64,000 nt of DNA, from contig NZ_LMNS01000036.1 in the NCBI RefSeq assembly GCF_001423405.1, forward strand, positions 1-64,000, read 5' to 3'. This DNA comes from Methylobacterium sp. Leaf123. GTDB taxonomy: Bacteria > Pseudomonadota > Alphaproteobacteria > Rhizobiales > Beijerinckiaceae. The notes beneath the pieces are model-generated. The model was not told the DNA's origin. It did no database searches and saw only the letters and a program-made list of their open reading frames with translations. Positions 53,502-62,084 of this stretch are shown here, piece by piece; position 1 is the first letter of the stretch; each line of letters opens with the position of its first letter. Position numbers and translations under genes: made by a program.

Positions 53502-54938
53502 ATGGCCAAGATCCAACAGACCTTCGTCTGCCAGTCCTGCGGGGCGGTCTACAACCGCTGGCGCGGGCGCTGCGAGGCCTGCAACGGCTGGAATACGATC
53601 CAGGAGGAGGTCGCCTCCACCGGCCCCCAATCCGGCCCGGCGGCGACCCGGCCCTCGCGGGCGCGGGGCCGCGTCTTCCCCCTCGAAGGCCTGACCGGCG
53701 AGGCCAAGGAGGCGCCGCGCAGCGCTTGCGGCATCAACGAGCTCGACCGCGTCACCGGCGGCGGCTTCGTGCGCGGCTCGGTGATCCTGCTCGGCGGCGA
53801 TCCCGGCATCGGCAAGTCGACCCTGCTGATGCAGGCCTCCGCCGCCATGGCCAAGAGCGGCGAGCGCGTCGCCTACATCTCCGGCGAGGAGGCGGTGGGG
53901 CAGGTGCGCCTGCGCGCCGAGCGCCTCGGGCTGGCCAAGTATCCGGTGGAGCTGGCGGCGCAAACGAATGTCGAGGACATCGTCGAGACGCTGTCCCAGG
54001 GCCAGCCGCCGGCGCTCGTCATCATCGACTCGATCCAGACCATGTGGACCGAGACGGTAGAATCGGCGCCGGGCACCGTCACCCAGGTGCGCAGCTCGGC
54101 CCAGGCCCTGATCCGCTTTGCCAAGACCACGGGCACGGCCGTTATCCTCGTCGGCCACGTCACCAAGGACGGGCAGATCGCCGGGCCGCGCGTGGTCGAG
54201 CACATGGTCGATGCGGTCGCCTCGTTCGAGGGCGACCAGGGCCACCACTTCCGGATCCTGCGGGCGGTCAAAAACCGCTTCGGGCCGACCGACGAGATCG
54301 GCGTGTTCGAGATGACCGATGCCGGCCTGTCCGAGGTGCCGAACCCGTCCGCCCTGTTCCTGGCCGGGCGCGACCACGCCGCGCCGGGCACCGCGGTCTT
54401 TGCCGGGATGGAGGGCACGCGGCCGCTGCTGGTCGAGATCCAGGCGCTCGTCGCCCCCTCCTCGCTCGGCATGCCGCGCCGCGCCGTGGTCGGCTGGGAC
54501 CCCAACCGCCTGTCGATGGTGCTCGCCGTGCTGGAAGCTCATGGCGGCATCCGGCTCGGGGGGCACGACGTCTATCTCAACGTCGCCGGGGGCCTGCGCA
54601 TCACCGAGCCCGCCGCGGATCTCGCGGTCGCCGCCGCCCTCGTCTCCTCGCTCTCGGGGGCAGCGCTGCCCTCCGACTCGGTCTATTTCGGCGAACTCGG
54701 CCTGTCCGGCGCGGTGCGGCCGGTCTCGCAGGCGCCGGCCCGGCTGAAGGAGGCGTTGAAGCTCGGCTTTGGCAAAGCCATCACCCCGCAAGGCCGCGGC
54801 GAGGCCGGAGACCGGGCGCTGCCGACGGATGCCCTGCGCCACATCGCCGACCTCGTCGCCGGCATCGCCTCGGGGGCGCCGCGGCGGGTCGGGGGCAAGC
54901 GGGAGCGCGAACGGGCCGTTCCGGACGACCCTTTCTGA
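53502..54938 (+). CDS. radA: DNA repair protein RadA (Sms)
   Basis: This 478-residue ATPase acts in branch migration during recombination. It has the N-terminal zinc finger (CQSCGAVYNRWRGRCEAC), Walker A GGDPGIGKSTL, the RadA-specific KNRFGPTDEIGVF (KNRFG motif), Walker B LVIIDSIQTMW and a Lon-protease-like C-terminal domain (HDVYLNVAGGLRITEPAADL). The 20 bases before the ATG come from the end of the island and contain no purine-rich ribosome site. Translation may be coupled to the upstream stop at 53493-53495. Confidence 0.95.
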   Translation: MAKIQQTFVCQSCGAVYNRWRGRCEACNGWNTIQEEVASTGPQSGPAATRPSRARGRVFPLEGLTGEAKEAPRSACGINELDRVTGGGFVRGSVILLGGDPGIGKSTLLMQASAAMAKSGERVAYISGEEAVGQVRLRAERLGLAKYPVELAAQTNVEDIVETLSQGQPPALVIIDSIQTMWTETVESAPGTVTQVRSSAQALIRFAKTTGTAVILVGHVTKDGQIAGPRVVEHMVDAVASFEGDQGHHFRILRAVKNRFGPTDEIGVFEMTDAGLSEVPNPSALFLAGRDHAAPGTAVFAGMEGTRPLLVEIQALVAPSSLGMPRRAVVGWDPNRLSMVLAVLEAHGGIRLGGHDVYLNVAGGLRITEPAADLAVAAALVSSLSGAALPSDSVYFGELGLSGAVRPVSQAPARLKEALKLGFGKAITPQGRGEAGDRALPTDALRHIADLVAGIASGAPRRVGGKRERERAVPDDPF

Positions 54939-55018
54939 GGGTCTCTCACGAAACGCCCGCTGCGCTGTCCTCGCCACAGGGAGAACGGTCGGTGACCGGG
55001 AGTTCTGTGAGGCACTCT
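54939..55018. repeat. Dispersed inverted repeat, family 1, copy C
   Basis: Arms GGGTCTCTCACGAAACGCCC (from 54939) and CGGGAGTTCTGTGAGGCACT (from 54997) are inverted copies starting at the radA stop. The core GAGAACGGTC(G/A)G is shared with the copy at 63891-63970. Confidence 0.7.
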
Positions 55019-55225
55019 GAGACGACCGGCGCCCGAGCCCGCACCAATCCATGCCCGCCGGGCGGCCGACGTGACCCGCTATCCGACAAACCGGCCGGGC
55101 CCGAAGGTGACGGCCGAGGTTCGCCGGGGTATATGGTTAAGGACCACAGCGGATGCGCGGCCCGGGGGAGCCGTCGTCGTCCGGGCAAGGCTGCCTCGTT
55201 CCGCCCCAGCGAACCATATCCTGCG

Positions 55226-55819
55226 ATGCCGTTTTCCGTCCTCGACCTCGTGGTGCTCGGCATCGTGCTCGTCTCGGCGCTGCTCGCCGCCGTGCGCGGC
55301 GTGACCCGTGAGGTGCTCGCGATCATTGCCTGGGTGGCCGCCGCCGCGGTGGCGTGGTCGCTCCACCCGCTGCTCCTGCCCACCGTCAAGCAGCACATCT
55401 CCAGCGACACGGTGGCGCTGGTCGCCTCCATCGCGGCGATCTTCCTCGCCACGCTGATCGTGGTCTCACTGGTGACGGTGAAGATCTCCGACCTCGTGCT
55501 CGATTCGCGCATCGGCGCCGTCGATCGCTCGCTCGGCTTCCTGTTCGGGGCGGGCCGCGGCTTCCTGATCTGCGTGATCGGCTGGGTGTTCCTGGCTTGG
55601 CTCGTTCAGGGCAAGGTTCCGGATTGGGCGGCCCAGGCCAAGAGCCGGTCGCTGCTCGAAAGCTCGGGCGAGGCGCTGGTGGCGCAGTTGCCCGACAACC
55701 CGGAAGGCTTCCTCAAGCAGTTCCGCAAGCCGAAGGGCGACGGGCCGGAGGAGCCGCCGCCGGAGACCGATCTCCCCGCCCAGCGCCGCAGCGAAGCCGG
55801 GCCCGAGCCGAAGCGCTGA
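55226..55819 (+). CDS. cvpA: CvpA family membrane protein
   Basis: This 197-residue protein has four hydrophobic segments and the CvpA pattern (FSVLDLVVLGIVLVSALLAA, RGVTREVLAIIAWVAAAAVA, DRSLGFLFGAGRGFLI). A Pro/Glu-rich cytoplasmic tail follows. CvpA is linked to colicin V production and envelope stress. It is typically placed next to purF, which begins 250 bases downstream here. Confidence 0.9.
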   Translation: MPFSVLDLVVLGIVLVSALLAAVRGVTREVLAIIAWVAAAAVAWSLHPLLLPTVKQHISSDTVALVASIAAIFLATLIVVSLVTVKISDLVLDSRIGAVDRSLGFLFGAGRGFLICVIGWVFLAWLVQGKVPDWAAQAKSRSLLESSGEALVAQLPDNPEGFLKQFRKPKGDGPEEPPPETDLPAQRRSEAGPEPKR

Positions 55820-56069
55820 GGCTGGCCTGAAGGCCGGCCCTCGACGATCCGCCAAGAAGCTGCCCTGCGCCAGCAATGCAGCCGGATTGCGCGCGATATG
55901 CTGGAATCGGTCTTGGTTGCGACGCGATCCGCGCCTAGGTAACGGTTTCACGACGGTCCTGGCGTAACCCCTCGCGGCAGAGGTCGCGGGCGGAAGTGTC
56001 TCCGGCCGTTCCCGCCGTGCCGGATGCGAGGCCCGCGAGACCCGCGCGCTTCCAGGATTCGAGATCGAC

Positions 56070-57545
56070 ATGTCTGTTGTCAGCGCGAGCGCCGATGTCC
56101 GCAACCTGGACATCGACGGGGATACGCTTCGCGAGGAATGCGGCGTCTTCGGCATCTACGGGCACGACGATGCCTCGGCCATCACGGCGCTCGGCCTGCA
56201 CGCCTTGCAGCATCGCGGCCAGGAAGCGGCCGGCATCGTCTCCTACGACAACGGCGTGTTCCACTCGGAGCGCCGCCAGGGCCTCGTCGGCGATTCCTTC
56301 TCCGACCGCGCCACGATCGAGCGCCTCGCCGGCCGCTCGGCCATCGGCCACGTGCGCTACTCGACCACCGGCGGCACGATCTTGCGCAACGTCCAGCCGC
56401 TCTTCGCCGAACTCGCCGGCGGCGGTCTGGCGGTGGCGCATAACGGCAATCTCACCAACGCGCTATCGATCCGCCGCGACCTCGTGCGCGACGGCGCCAT
56501 CACGCAATCGACCTCGGACACCGAGGTGATTCTCCATCTGGCCGCCCGCTCGCGCAAACCGCGCATCGTCGAGCGCTTCATCGACGCGCTGCAGCAGATC
56601 GAGGGCGCCTACGCCATCGTCGCGCTCACCAACAAGAAGCTCATCGGGGCCCGCGACCCGCTCGGCATTCGCCCGCTGGTGCTCGGCGAACTCGACGGCC
56701 GCTACATCCTCGCCTCCGAATCCTGCGCGCTCGACATCATCGGCGCCCGCTTCATCCGCGATGTCGAGAACGGCGAAGTGGTCGTGATCTCGGAAGACGG
56801 CGTCGAGTCGGTGCGCTTTGCCGAGAAGCAGCCGATGCGTCCCTGCATCTTCGAGTACATCTACTTCGCCCGTCCCGACTCGGTGGTGAACGGCAAGAGC
56901 GTCTACGGCGTGCGCAAGGCCATCGGCCAGGAACTCGCCCGCGAGGCAGCCCCCGAGGCCGACGTGGTGATCCCGGTGCCGGATTCCGGCGTGCCCGCGG
57001 CGCTCGGCTTCGCGCAAGAGGCCGGCCTGCCCTTCGAGATGGGCATCATCCGCAACCATTATGTCGGGCGCACCTTCATCCAGCCGACCCAGACCGTGCG
57101 CGAACTCGGGGTGCGGATGAAGCACTCGGCCAACCGCGCCGCGGTCGAGGGCAAGCGCATCGTGCTCGTGGATGACAGCCTCGTGCGCGGCACCACCTCG
57201 GTGAAGATCGTGCGGATGATGCGCGATGCCGGCGCCCGCGAGGTGCATTTCCGCATCGCCTCCCCGCCGATCACCTATCCCGACTTCTACGGCATCGACA
57301 CGCCCGAGCGCGAGAAGCTGCTGGCCGCCACTCACGATCTGGAGGCGATGCGCCAATATATCGGCGCCGATTCGCTGGCCTTCCTCTCGATCCCCGGCCT
57401 CTACCGGGCGATGGGCGAGACCGAGCGCAACGCCGCCTGCCCGCAATACACCGACCATTGCTTCACCGGCGATTACCCGACCGGGCTGACGGATCTGGCG
57501 ATTGCCGGGCCCAAGCGCTTCGCGATGCTGGCCGAGGCGGACTGA
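56070..57545 (+). CDS. purF: Amidophosphoribosyltransferase
   Basis: This 491-residue enzyme catalyses the first step of purine synthesis (PRPP plus glutamine to phosphoribosylamine). The class II glutaminase begins at the Cys of REECGVFGIYGHDD (about residue 24) after a short propeptide. RGQEAAGI, TTGGTILRNVQP and AHNGNLTN follow. The PRPP-binding motif is VLVDDSLVRGTTS. Cysteines in CPQYTDHCFTGDYPT fit the 4Fe-4S type of the enzyme, so it depends on the SUF machinery encoded in the same window. Confidence 0.96.
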   Translation: MSVVSASADVRNLDIDGDTLREECGVFGIYGHDDASAITALGLHALQHRGQEAAGIVSYDNGVFHSERRQGLVGDSFSDRATIERLAGRSAIGHVRYSTTGGTILRNVQPLFAELAGGGLAVAHNGNLTNALSIRRDLVRDGAITQSTSDTEVILHLAARSRKPRIVERFIDALQQIEGAYAIVALTNKKLIGARDPLGIRPLVLGELDGRYILASESCALDIIGARFIRDVENGEVVVISEDGVESVRFAEKQPMRPCIFEYIYFARPDSVVNGKSVYGVRKAIGQELAREAAPEADVVIPVPDSGVPAALGFAQEAGLPFEMGIIRNHYVGRTFIQPTQTVRELGVRMKHSANRAAVEGKRIVLVDDSLVRGTTSVKIVRMMRDAGAREVHFRIASPPITYPDFYGIDTPEREKLLAATHDLEAMRQYIGADSLAFLSIPGLYRAMGETERNAACPQYTDHCFTGDYPTGLTDLAIAGPKRFAMLAEAD

Positions 57546-57565
57546 AGCCCGTGATCGAGAAAATG

Positions 57566-58309
57566 ATGGCCGACAAGACCCTCGACGGCCGCGTCGCCGT
57601 CGTCACCGGCGCCTCGCGCGGCATCGGCCGCGCCGCCGCCCTGGCCCTGGCAGGGGCGGGCGCCCACGTCGTCGCGGTCGCCCGCACGCAGGGCGGGTTG
57701 GAGGAACTCGACGACGCGATCCGTCGGGCCGGCGGCCACGCGACGCTCGTGCCGCTCGACCTCACCGATTATGACGCCATCGACCGCCTGGGTGCTGCGC
57801 TCAACGAGCGCTGGGGCCGGCTCGACATCGTGGTCGGCAATGCCGGCATCCTCGGCAACCTGATGCCGGTGAGCCACGTCACGCCGAAGGTGTGGGATCA
57901 GGTGATGGCGATCAACGTCACCGCCAACTGGCGCCTGATCCGCTCGTTCGACCCGCTGCTCCAGCGCTCGGATGCGGGGAGGGCGATCTTCGTCTCCTCC
58001 GGCGCGGCCGCGAAGTGCCGGGCCTATTGGGGCCCCTACTCCGTCTCGAAGGCGGCGCTGGAGGCGATGGTGCGCACCTACGCCGCCGAGAACGAGAGCA
58101 CGCGGGTGCGCGCCATGCTGCTCAACCCCGGCCCGCTGCGCACCCGCATGCGCGCCGCGGCGATGCCGGGCGAGGACCCGGCGACGCTCAAGACCCCGGA
58201 GGAATTGGCGCCGCATTTCGTGCATCTCGCCTCCCCCGCATGGAACGAGACGGGCAAACTCTACGATTTCCCCAGCGACCGGGTTCTCGCCTTCTCCCCA
58301 CCCCAGTAA
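57566..58309 (+). CDS. Short-chain dehydrogenase/reductase
   Basis: This 247-residue classical SDR has the cofactor motif TGASRGIGRAAALA, NAG in VVGNAGILGNL, SSGAAAKC and the active-site YSVSKAALEAM (Tyr-x3-Lys). The ending LNPGPLRTRMRAAAMPGEDP is typical of the family. The substrate is unknown. It begins 20 bases after purF and may be co-transcribed. ATGs at 57563 and 57566 and a GTG at 57551 are possible starts. Confidence 0.88.
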   Translation: MADKTLDGRVAVVTGASRGIGRAAALALAGAGAHVVAVARTQGGLEELDDAIRRAGGHATLVPLDLTDYDAIDRLGAALNERWGRLDIVVGNAGILGNLMPVSHVTPKVWDQVMAINVTANWRLIRSFDPLLQRSDAGRAIFVSSGAAAKCRAYWGPYSVSKAALEAMVRTYAAENESTRVRAMLLNPGPLRTRMRAAAMPGEDPATLKTPEELAPHFVHLASPAWNETGKLYDFPSDRVLAFSPPQ

Positions 58310-58380
58310 CGGGGTCCGGGGCCGAGGCCCCGGCGGGTTGCGGGCAGAGCCCGCTTTCTTTGTTTTCCAGGTTTTGCGCC

Positions 58381-58788
58381 ATGATCGACGTCCGCTGCAT
58401 CTGCGCCATCGGCCAGCGGGGCCAGCTCGGCCTCAACGGGCATCTCCCCTGGGAGGGCAACACCGATCCGCTCTTCGTCGAGGACGTGACGCGGTTCTTC
58501 GCGCTCACCATGGGCCATGTGCTGATCGCCGGCCCCAAAACCGTGGCCTCCGTGCCCGAATTTGCGTTCAAGGACCGCACCATCGACGTGATCCGCTCGC
58601 ACGAGGATCCGGAGGCGGTGCTGAAGCGCTATCCCGGCCGCCGCATCTTCGTCGGCGGCGGCATCGCGGTCTGGAACGTCTACGCAAAGTACATCCAGCA
58701 CTGGGACGTCACCCGCCTCCCCTATGACGGCGAGGCCGACCGCTGGTTCGATCCGGCTTGGCTCGTCGGCGGGCCGCTGCGGAGCTGA
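58381..58788 (+). CDS. dmrA: Dihydromethanopterin reductase, DHFR-like
   Basis: This 135-residue protein has a reduced DHFR fold: IDVRCICAIGQRGQLGLNGH, LPWEGNTDPLFVEDVTRFF, GHVLIAGPKTVASVPEF, RRIFVGGGIAVWNVYA and DVTRLPYDGEADRWFDP. It is shorter than FolA (about 160) and matches the small DmrA type characterised in Methylobacterium extorquens. DmrA reduces dihydromethanopterin to tetrahydromethanopterin, the C1 carrier for formaldehyde oxidation. The assignment rests on recall of size and sequence character; a plain DHFR-family reductase is the alternative. Confidence 0.75.
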   Translation: MIDVRCICAIGQRGQLGLNGHLPWEGNTDPLFVEDVTRFFALTMGHVLIAGPKTVASVPEFAFKDRTIDVIRSHEDPEAVLKRYPGRRIFVGGGIAVWNVYAKYIQHWDVTRLPYDGEADRWFDPAWLVGGPLRS

Positions 58789-58909
58789 GTCCCTTCACGC
58801 GGCAGCACTACCCGCATCCCCGCTGCCGCATGGCGGTTCCAGCCGGCATTCGCTAAGGAGGCTCGGCCGACGCCGTCAGCGGCGACGGGCGAGCGCAGGG
58901 TATGATCGG

Positions 58910-59689
58910 ATGAGCGGAACGGATAGCGGAGCCGGCGACACGGACGCCACCGCCGATTTCGGCTACGAGCGCGTGCGGCTCTCCGAGAAGCAGGCCAAGG
59001 TGGACGACGTGTTCCGCTCGGTCGCGCGCCGCTACGACCTGATGAACGACCTGATGTCGGGCGGGCTGCACCGGCTCTGGAAGTCGCACCTGATCTCGAT
59101 GCTGCGCCCGTCGCGCACCCGGCCCTACCACCATCTCGATGTGGCCGGCGGCACCGGCGACATCGCCTTCCGCACCCTCGAAGCGGGCGGCCCCGAGACC
59201 CACGTCACCGTGCTCGACATCAACGAGGCGATGCTGCGGGTCGGCGCCGAGCGGGCGGGCCACAAATACGACGGCCGCATCGATTTCGTCACCGGCAACG
59301 CCGAGACGCTGCCGCTGCCGTCGAACCATTTCGACAGCTACACCATCGCCTTCGGCATTCGGAACGTGCCGCGCATCGACGCGGCCCTGGCGGAAGCGCA
59401 CCGGGTGCTCAAGCCGGGCGGGCGCTTCCTGTGCCTGGAATTTTCGCGGGTCGATCTTCCGGTGCTGGAGAAGATCTACGACGCCTATTCCTTCCACGTG
59501 ATCCCGCGCATCGGCGAGCGGGTGGCGGGCGACCGCGAATCCTACCAGTACCTCGTCGAGTCGATCCGCAAGTTCCCCTCCCCCGACAGCTTCGCCCGGA
59601 TGATCGAGACGGCGGGTTTCAGCCATGTCAGCCATCGCCGGCTCTCGGGCGGCATCGTCGCGATCCATTCCGGCTGGAAGATTTCTTGA
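58910..59689 (+). CDS. ubiE: Demethylubiquinone/demethylmenaquinone C-methyltransferase
   Basis: This 259-residue SAM-dependent methyltransferase performs the C-methylation step of ubiquinone synthesis. Family features are VDDVFRSVARRYDLMNDLMSG, SAM motif LDVAGGTGDIAFR, DINEAMLRVG, GNAETLPLP and AFGIRNVPRIDAALAEAHRV. It precedes ubiB, another ubiquinone gene, by 199 bases that include a family 3 repeat. Confidence 0.94.
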   Translation: MSGTDSGAGDTDATADFGYERVRLSEKQAKVDDVFRSVARRYDLMNDLMSGGLHRLWKSHLISMLRPSRTRPYHHLDVAGGTGDIAFRTLEAGGPETHVTVLDINEAMLRVGAERAGHKYDGRIDFVTGNAETLPLPSNHFDSYTIAFGIRNVPRIDAALAEAHRVLKPGGRFLCLEFSRVDLPVLEKIYDAYSFHVIPRIGERVAGDRESYQYLVESIRKFPSPDSFARMIETAGFSHVSHRRLSGGIVAIHSGWKIS

Positions 59690-59786
59690 TTTCTCTCCGA
59701 TCGCGAGCGCTGCCGGGCGGCTCGGCAGGGCCGGGCGCATCGTCCTGGATATCGGATCCAGGGCGACGCGCTCGGCTCCTGTTTCT

Positions 59787-59832
59787 GCATCGTCTTTCTC
59801 CGAAAGCCGGAAGCCACCTTTCGGGACGATGC
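59787..59832. repeat. Dispersed hairpin repeat, family 3
   Basis: GCATCGTC (59787-59794) and GACGATGC (59825-59832) are perfect outer arms, with CCGAAAG and CTTTCGG forming an inner stem around CCGGAAGCCAC. It lies between ubiE and ubiB. Confidence 0.65.
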
Positions 59833-59888
59833 TCGCGCCTCAGTGATCCGGTGCGATCCCTCTTCGAGCAAATGCCTTTCAGGGTTCG

Positions 59889-61454
59889 ATGATGCTCGGC
59901 GCCGTCTTCCACCTCGCCCGCGGCGCCCATGTCGGCTTCGTGCTCGCCCGTGAGGGCGGGCTGGCGCTGATCGATGCGGCGCAATTGCCGCCGCATCTGC
60001 GGCTCGCGCTGAAGCTCGGCCGCTCGCTGGAGCGGCGCGGCATCGCGGAGGCCCCCGGCGCGAGCCCGCTGGAGCGGGCACTGACCCGGCTCGGCCCCTC
60101 CTACGTCAAGTTCGGCCAGTTCCTGGCGACCCGCCCCGACATCGTCGGCATGGCCGCCGCGCGGGATCTGGAGCGACTTCAGGACCGGGTTCCGCCCTTC
60201 CCGCAGGGAGTGGCTTTGCGCGTGGTCGAGGCGGAGCTCGGCAAGCCGGTCCCGGTCCTGTTCACCGCCTTCAGCGAGCCGGTGGCCGCGGCCTCCATCG
60301 CCCAGGTCCACAAGGCGACGGTGCTCGACGCCGACGGCACGCAGCGCACGCTCGCGGTCAAGGTGATGCGGCCCGGCGTGCGCGAACGGTTCGCGCGCGA
60401 CATCCAGGCGATGCGGTTCATGGCCCGCATCGTCAACGCGCTTCTGCCCGATGCCGAGCGCCTGCGCCCGCGGGAGGTGGTCGAGATCCTGGCCCGCTCC
60501 GTCACCATGGAGATGGACCTTCGCCTTGAAGCGGCGGCGATGTCGGAACTCGCGCAGAACACTGCGGGCGACGCGGATTTCCGCACGCCGCGGCCCGAAT
60601 GGGCCCTGACCTCGCGGGACGTGCTGACGAGCGAGTGGATCGACGGCGTGCGCCTCAACGATCGCCCCGGCATCGTGGCCGCCGGCCACGACCCGAAGGC
60701 GCTCGGCCGCACGGTGATCCAGTCCTTCCTGCGCCAGGCGATCCGCGACGGGTTTTTCCACGCGGACATGCATCCGGGAAACCTGTTCGTCGATCCGCAG
60801 GGGCGGCTCGTCGCGGTCGATTTCGGCATCATGGGCCGGCTCGGCCATGCCGAGCGGCGCTTCCTCGCCGAGATTCTTCTGGGCTTCATCACCCGCGACT
60901 ATCGCCGCGTCGCCCAGGTGCATTTCGAGGCGGGCTACGTGCCGCGCCACCATTCGGTGGACGATTTCGCGCAGGCCATCCGGGCGATCGGCGAGCCGAT
61001 CCACCAGCGCCGGGCCGACGAGATCTCGATGGCCAAGGTGCTCACGCTGCTGTTCGACGTGACCGCCCTGTTCGACATGAGCACCCGCACCGAACTGGTG
61101 ATGCTGCAGAAGACCATGGTGGTGGTGGAGGGCGTCGCCCGCTCGCTCGATCCGCAGCTCGACATGTGGACCGGCGCCGAACCGGTCGTGCGCTCGTGGA
61201 TCACCCGCCATCTCGGCCCCGTCGGCCGGATCGAGGGCGGCGCCCGCGCGGCGCTGACGCTCGCCGAGGTCGTGTCCGACATCCCCGACATCGCGCAACG
61301 CATCCGCCGCATCATGATCCGCCTCGACGAGGAGGGAACGCGCGATACCAAGGCGATCGAGCGCTTGGTCAAGCTGGAGCGGCGCCACGCGCTCCTGACC
61401 ACCCTGGCCCTGTGGGGGATCGCGGTGGGGGCGCTGGTGCTGGCCTTCCGGTGA
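59889..61454 (+). CDS. ubiB: UbiB-type protein kinase-like ATPase
   Basis: This 521-residue protein is a membrane-anchored atypical kinase required for ubiquinone synthesis. The hallmark KxGQ motif appears in SYVKFGQFLATRPDI. The Ala-rich nucleotide loop AAASIAQVH, the catalytic HPGNLFVDPQG and DFGIMGRL segments are present. One hydrophobic segment at the C terminus (LLTTLALWGIAVGALVLAF) anchors it. It shares a region with ubiE. Confidence 0.94.
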   Translation: MMLGAVFHLARGAHVGFVLAREGGLALIDAAQLPPHLRLALKLGRSLERRGIAEAPGASPLERALTRLGPSYVKFGQFLATRPDIVGMAAARDLERLQDRVPPFPQGVALRVVEAELGKPVPVLFTAFSEPVAAASIAQVHKATVLDADGTQRTLAVKVMRPGVRERFARDIQAMRFMARIVNALLPDAERLRPREVVEILARSVTMEMDLRLEAAAMSELAQNTAGDADFRTPRPEWALTSRDVLTSEWIDGVRLNDRPGIVAAGHDPKALGRTVIQSFLRQAIRDGFFHADMHPGNLFVDPQGRLVAVDFGIMGRLGHAERRFLAEILLGFITRDYRRVAQVHFEAGYVPRHHSVDDFAQAIRAIGEPIHQRRADEISMAKVLTLLFDVTALFDMSTRTELVMLQKTMVVVEGVARSLDPQLDMWTGAEPVVRSWITRHLGPVGRIEGGARAALTLAEVVSDIPDIAQRIRRIMIRLDEEGTRDTKAIERLVKLERRHALLTTLALWGIAVGALVLAFR

Positions 61455-61496
61455 GAGACCTTCTCACCGGCCGAATTTCTCCTACACTCCCCTCCC

Positions 61497-61724
61497 ATGA
61501 CCGATCTACTCGACAAGGCGATCACCGCCGCCCGGAACCTCCCGCCCGAGGTGCAGGACGCGATCGCGCGCATGGTGCTGAGCTATGCGGGCGAGGAACA
61601 GGCCGTCTACCGCTTCACCCCTGAGGAAGAAGCGGAGCAGGATGAGGCTGATGCCGCCGAAGCGCGCGGCGATTTCGCGACCGATGAGGAAGTGCGCGCC
61701 ATCTGGGCCAAGCACGGCCTGTGA
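61497..61724 (+). CDS. Putative antitoxin of a ParE-type toxin-antitoxin pair
   Basis: This 75-residue acidic protein starts LLDKAITAARNLPPEVQDAI and has an acidic centre (TPEEEAEQDEADAAEARGDF), ending EVRAIWAKHGL. This is the layout of small stand-alone antitoxins paired with RelE/ParE toxins, in which the C-terminal part wraps the toxin. The toxin gene follows directly. It is 42 bases after ubiB. Confidence 0.8.
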   Translation: MTDLLDKAITAARNLPPEVQDAIARMVLSYAGEEQAVYRFTPEEEAEQDEADAAEARGDFATDEEVRAIWAKHGL

Positions 61725-61736
61725 GGCGTGTGGCTC

Positions 61737-62015
61737 ATGAAGCTGCGCTTTACACGCCCTGCCGCGCGCCAACTCGATCAGGCACTCGCTTATGTCGCGC
61801 AGCATAATCCGCAAGGTGCGAACCATGTGCAGGCGCGCCTGCAAGAACTGATGCTTCTGTTGCTGGAACATCCTTTTGCAGGGCAGGCGACCGCACGGCG
61901 TGGCGTTCGGCGTATCGTCGCTTCGCCCTATCCTTACGTACTGACCTACCGCATCGGACACGACGAAATCATCATCCGCAGCGTGCGCCACACCGCGCGT
62001 CGCCCTTTGCCCTGA
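61737..62015 (+). CDS. RelE/ParE-superfamily toxin
   Basis: This 92-residue basic protein has the RelE/ParE pattern: KLRFTRPAARQLDQALAYVA, PFAGQATARRGVRRIVASPY and YVLTYRIGHDEIIIRSVRHTAR with the conserved C-terminal R-x-x-H-x-x-R. ParE members poison gyrase and RelE members cut mRNA; sequence alone favours ParE. ATG 61737 is chosen; GTG 61728 would add three residues. Confidence 0.85.
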   Translation: MKLRFTRPAARQLDQALAYVAQHNPQGANHVQARLQELMLLLLEHPFAGQATARRGVRRIVASPYPYVLTYRIGHDEIIIRSVRHTARRPLP

Positions 62016-62084
62016 ATCGTCGGCTCAAGCTGCGCCGAACATGCCGCCCTTGACGCGCGCGCTCCGATTCCCCGTTCTGCCCTC

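Noticed and set aside
58381..58788. Folate-type dihydrofolate reductase (folA)
   Set aside because: At 135 residues it is shorter than FolA, and it resembles the DmrA type in this genus.
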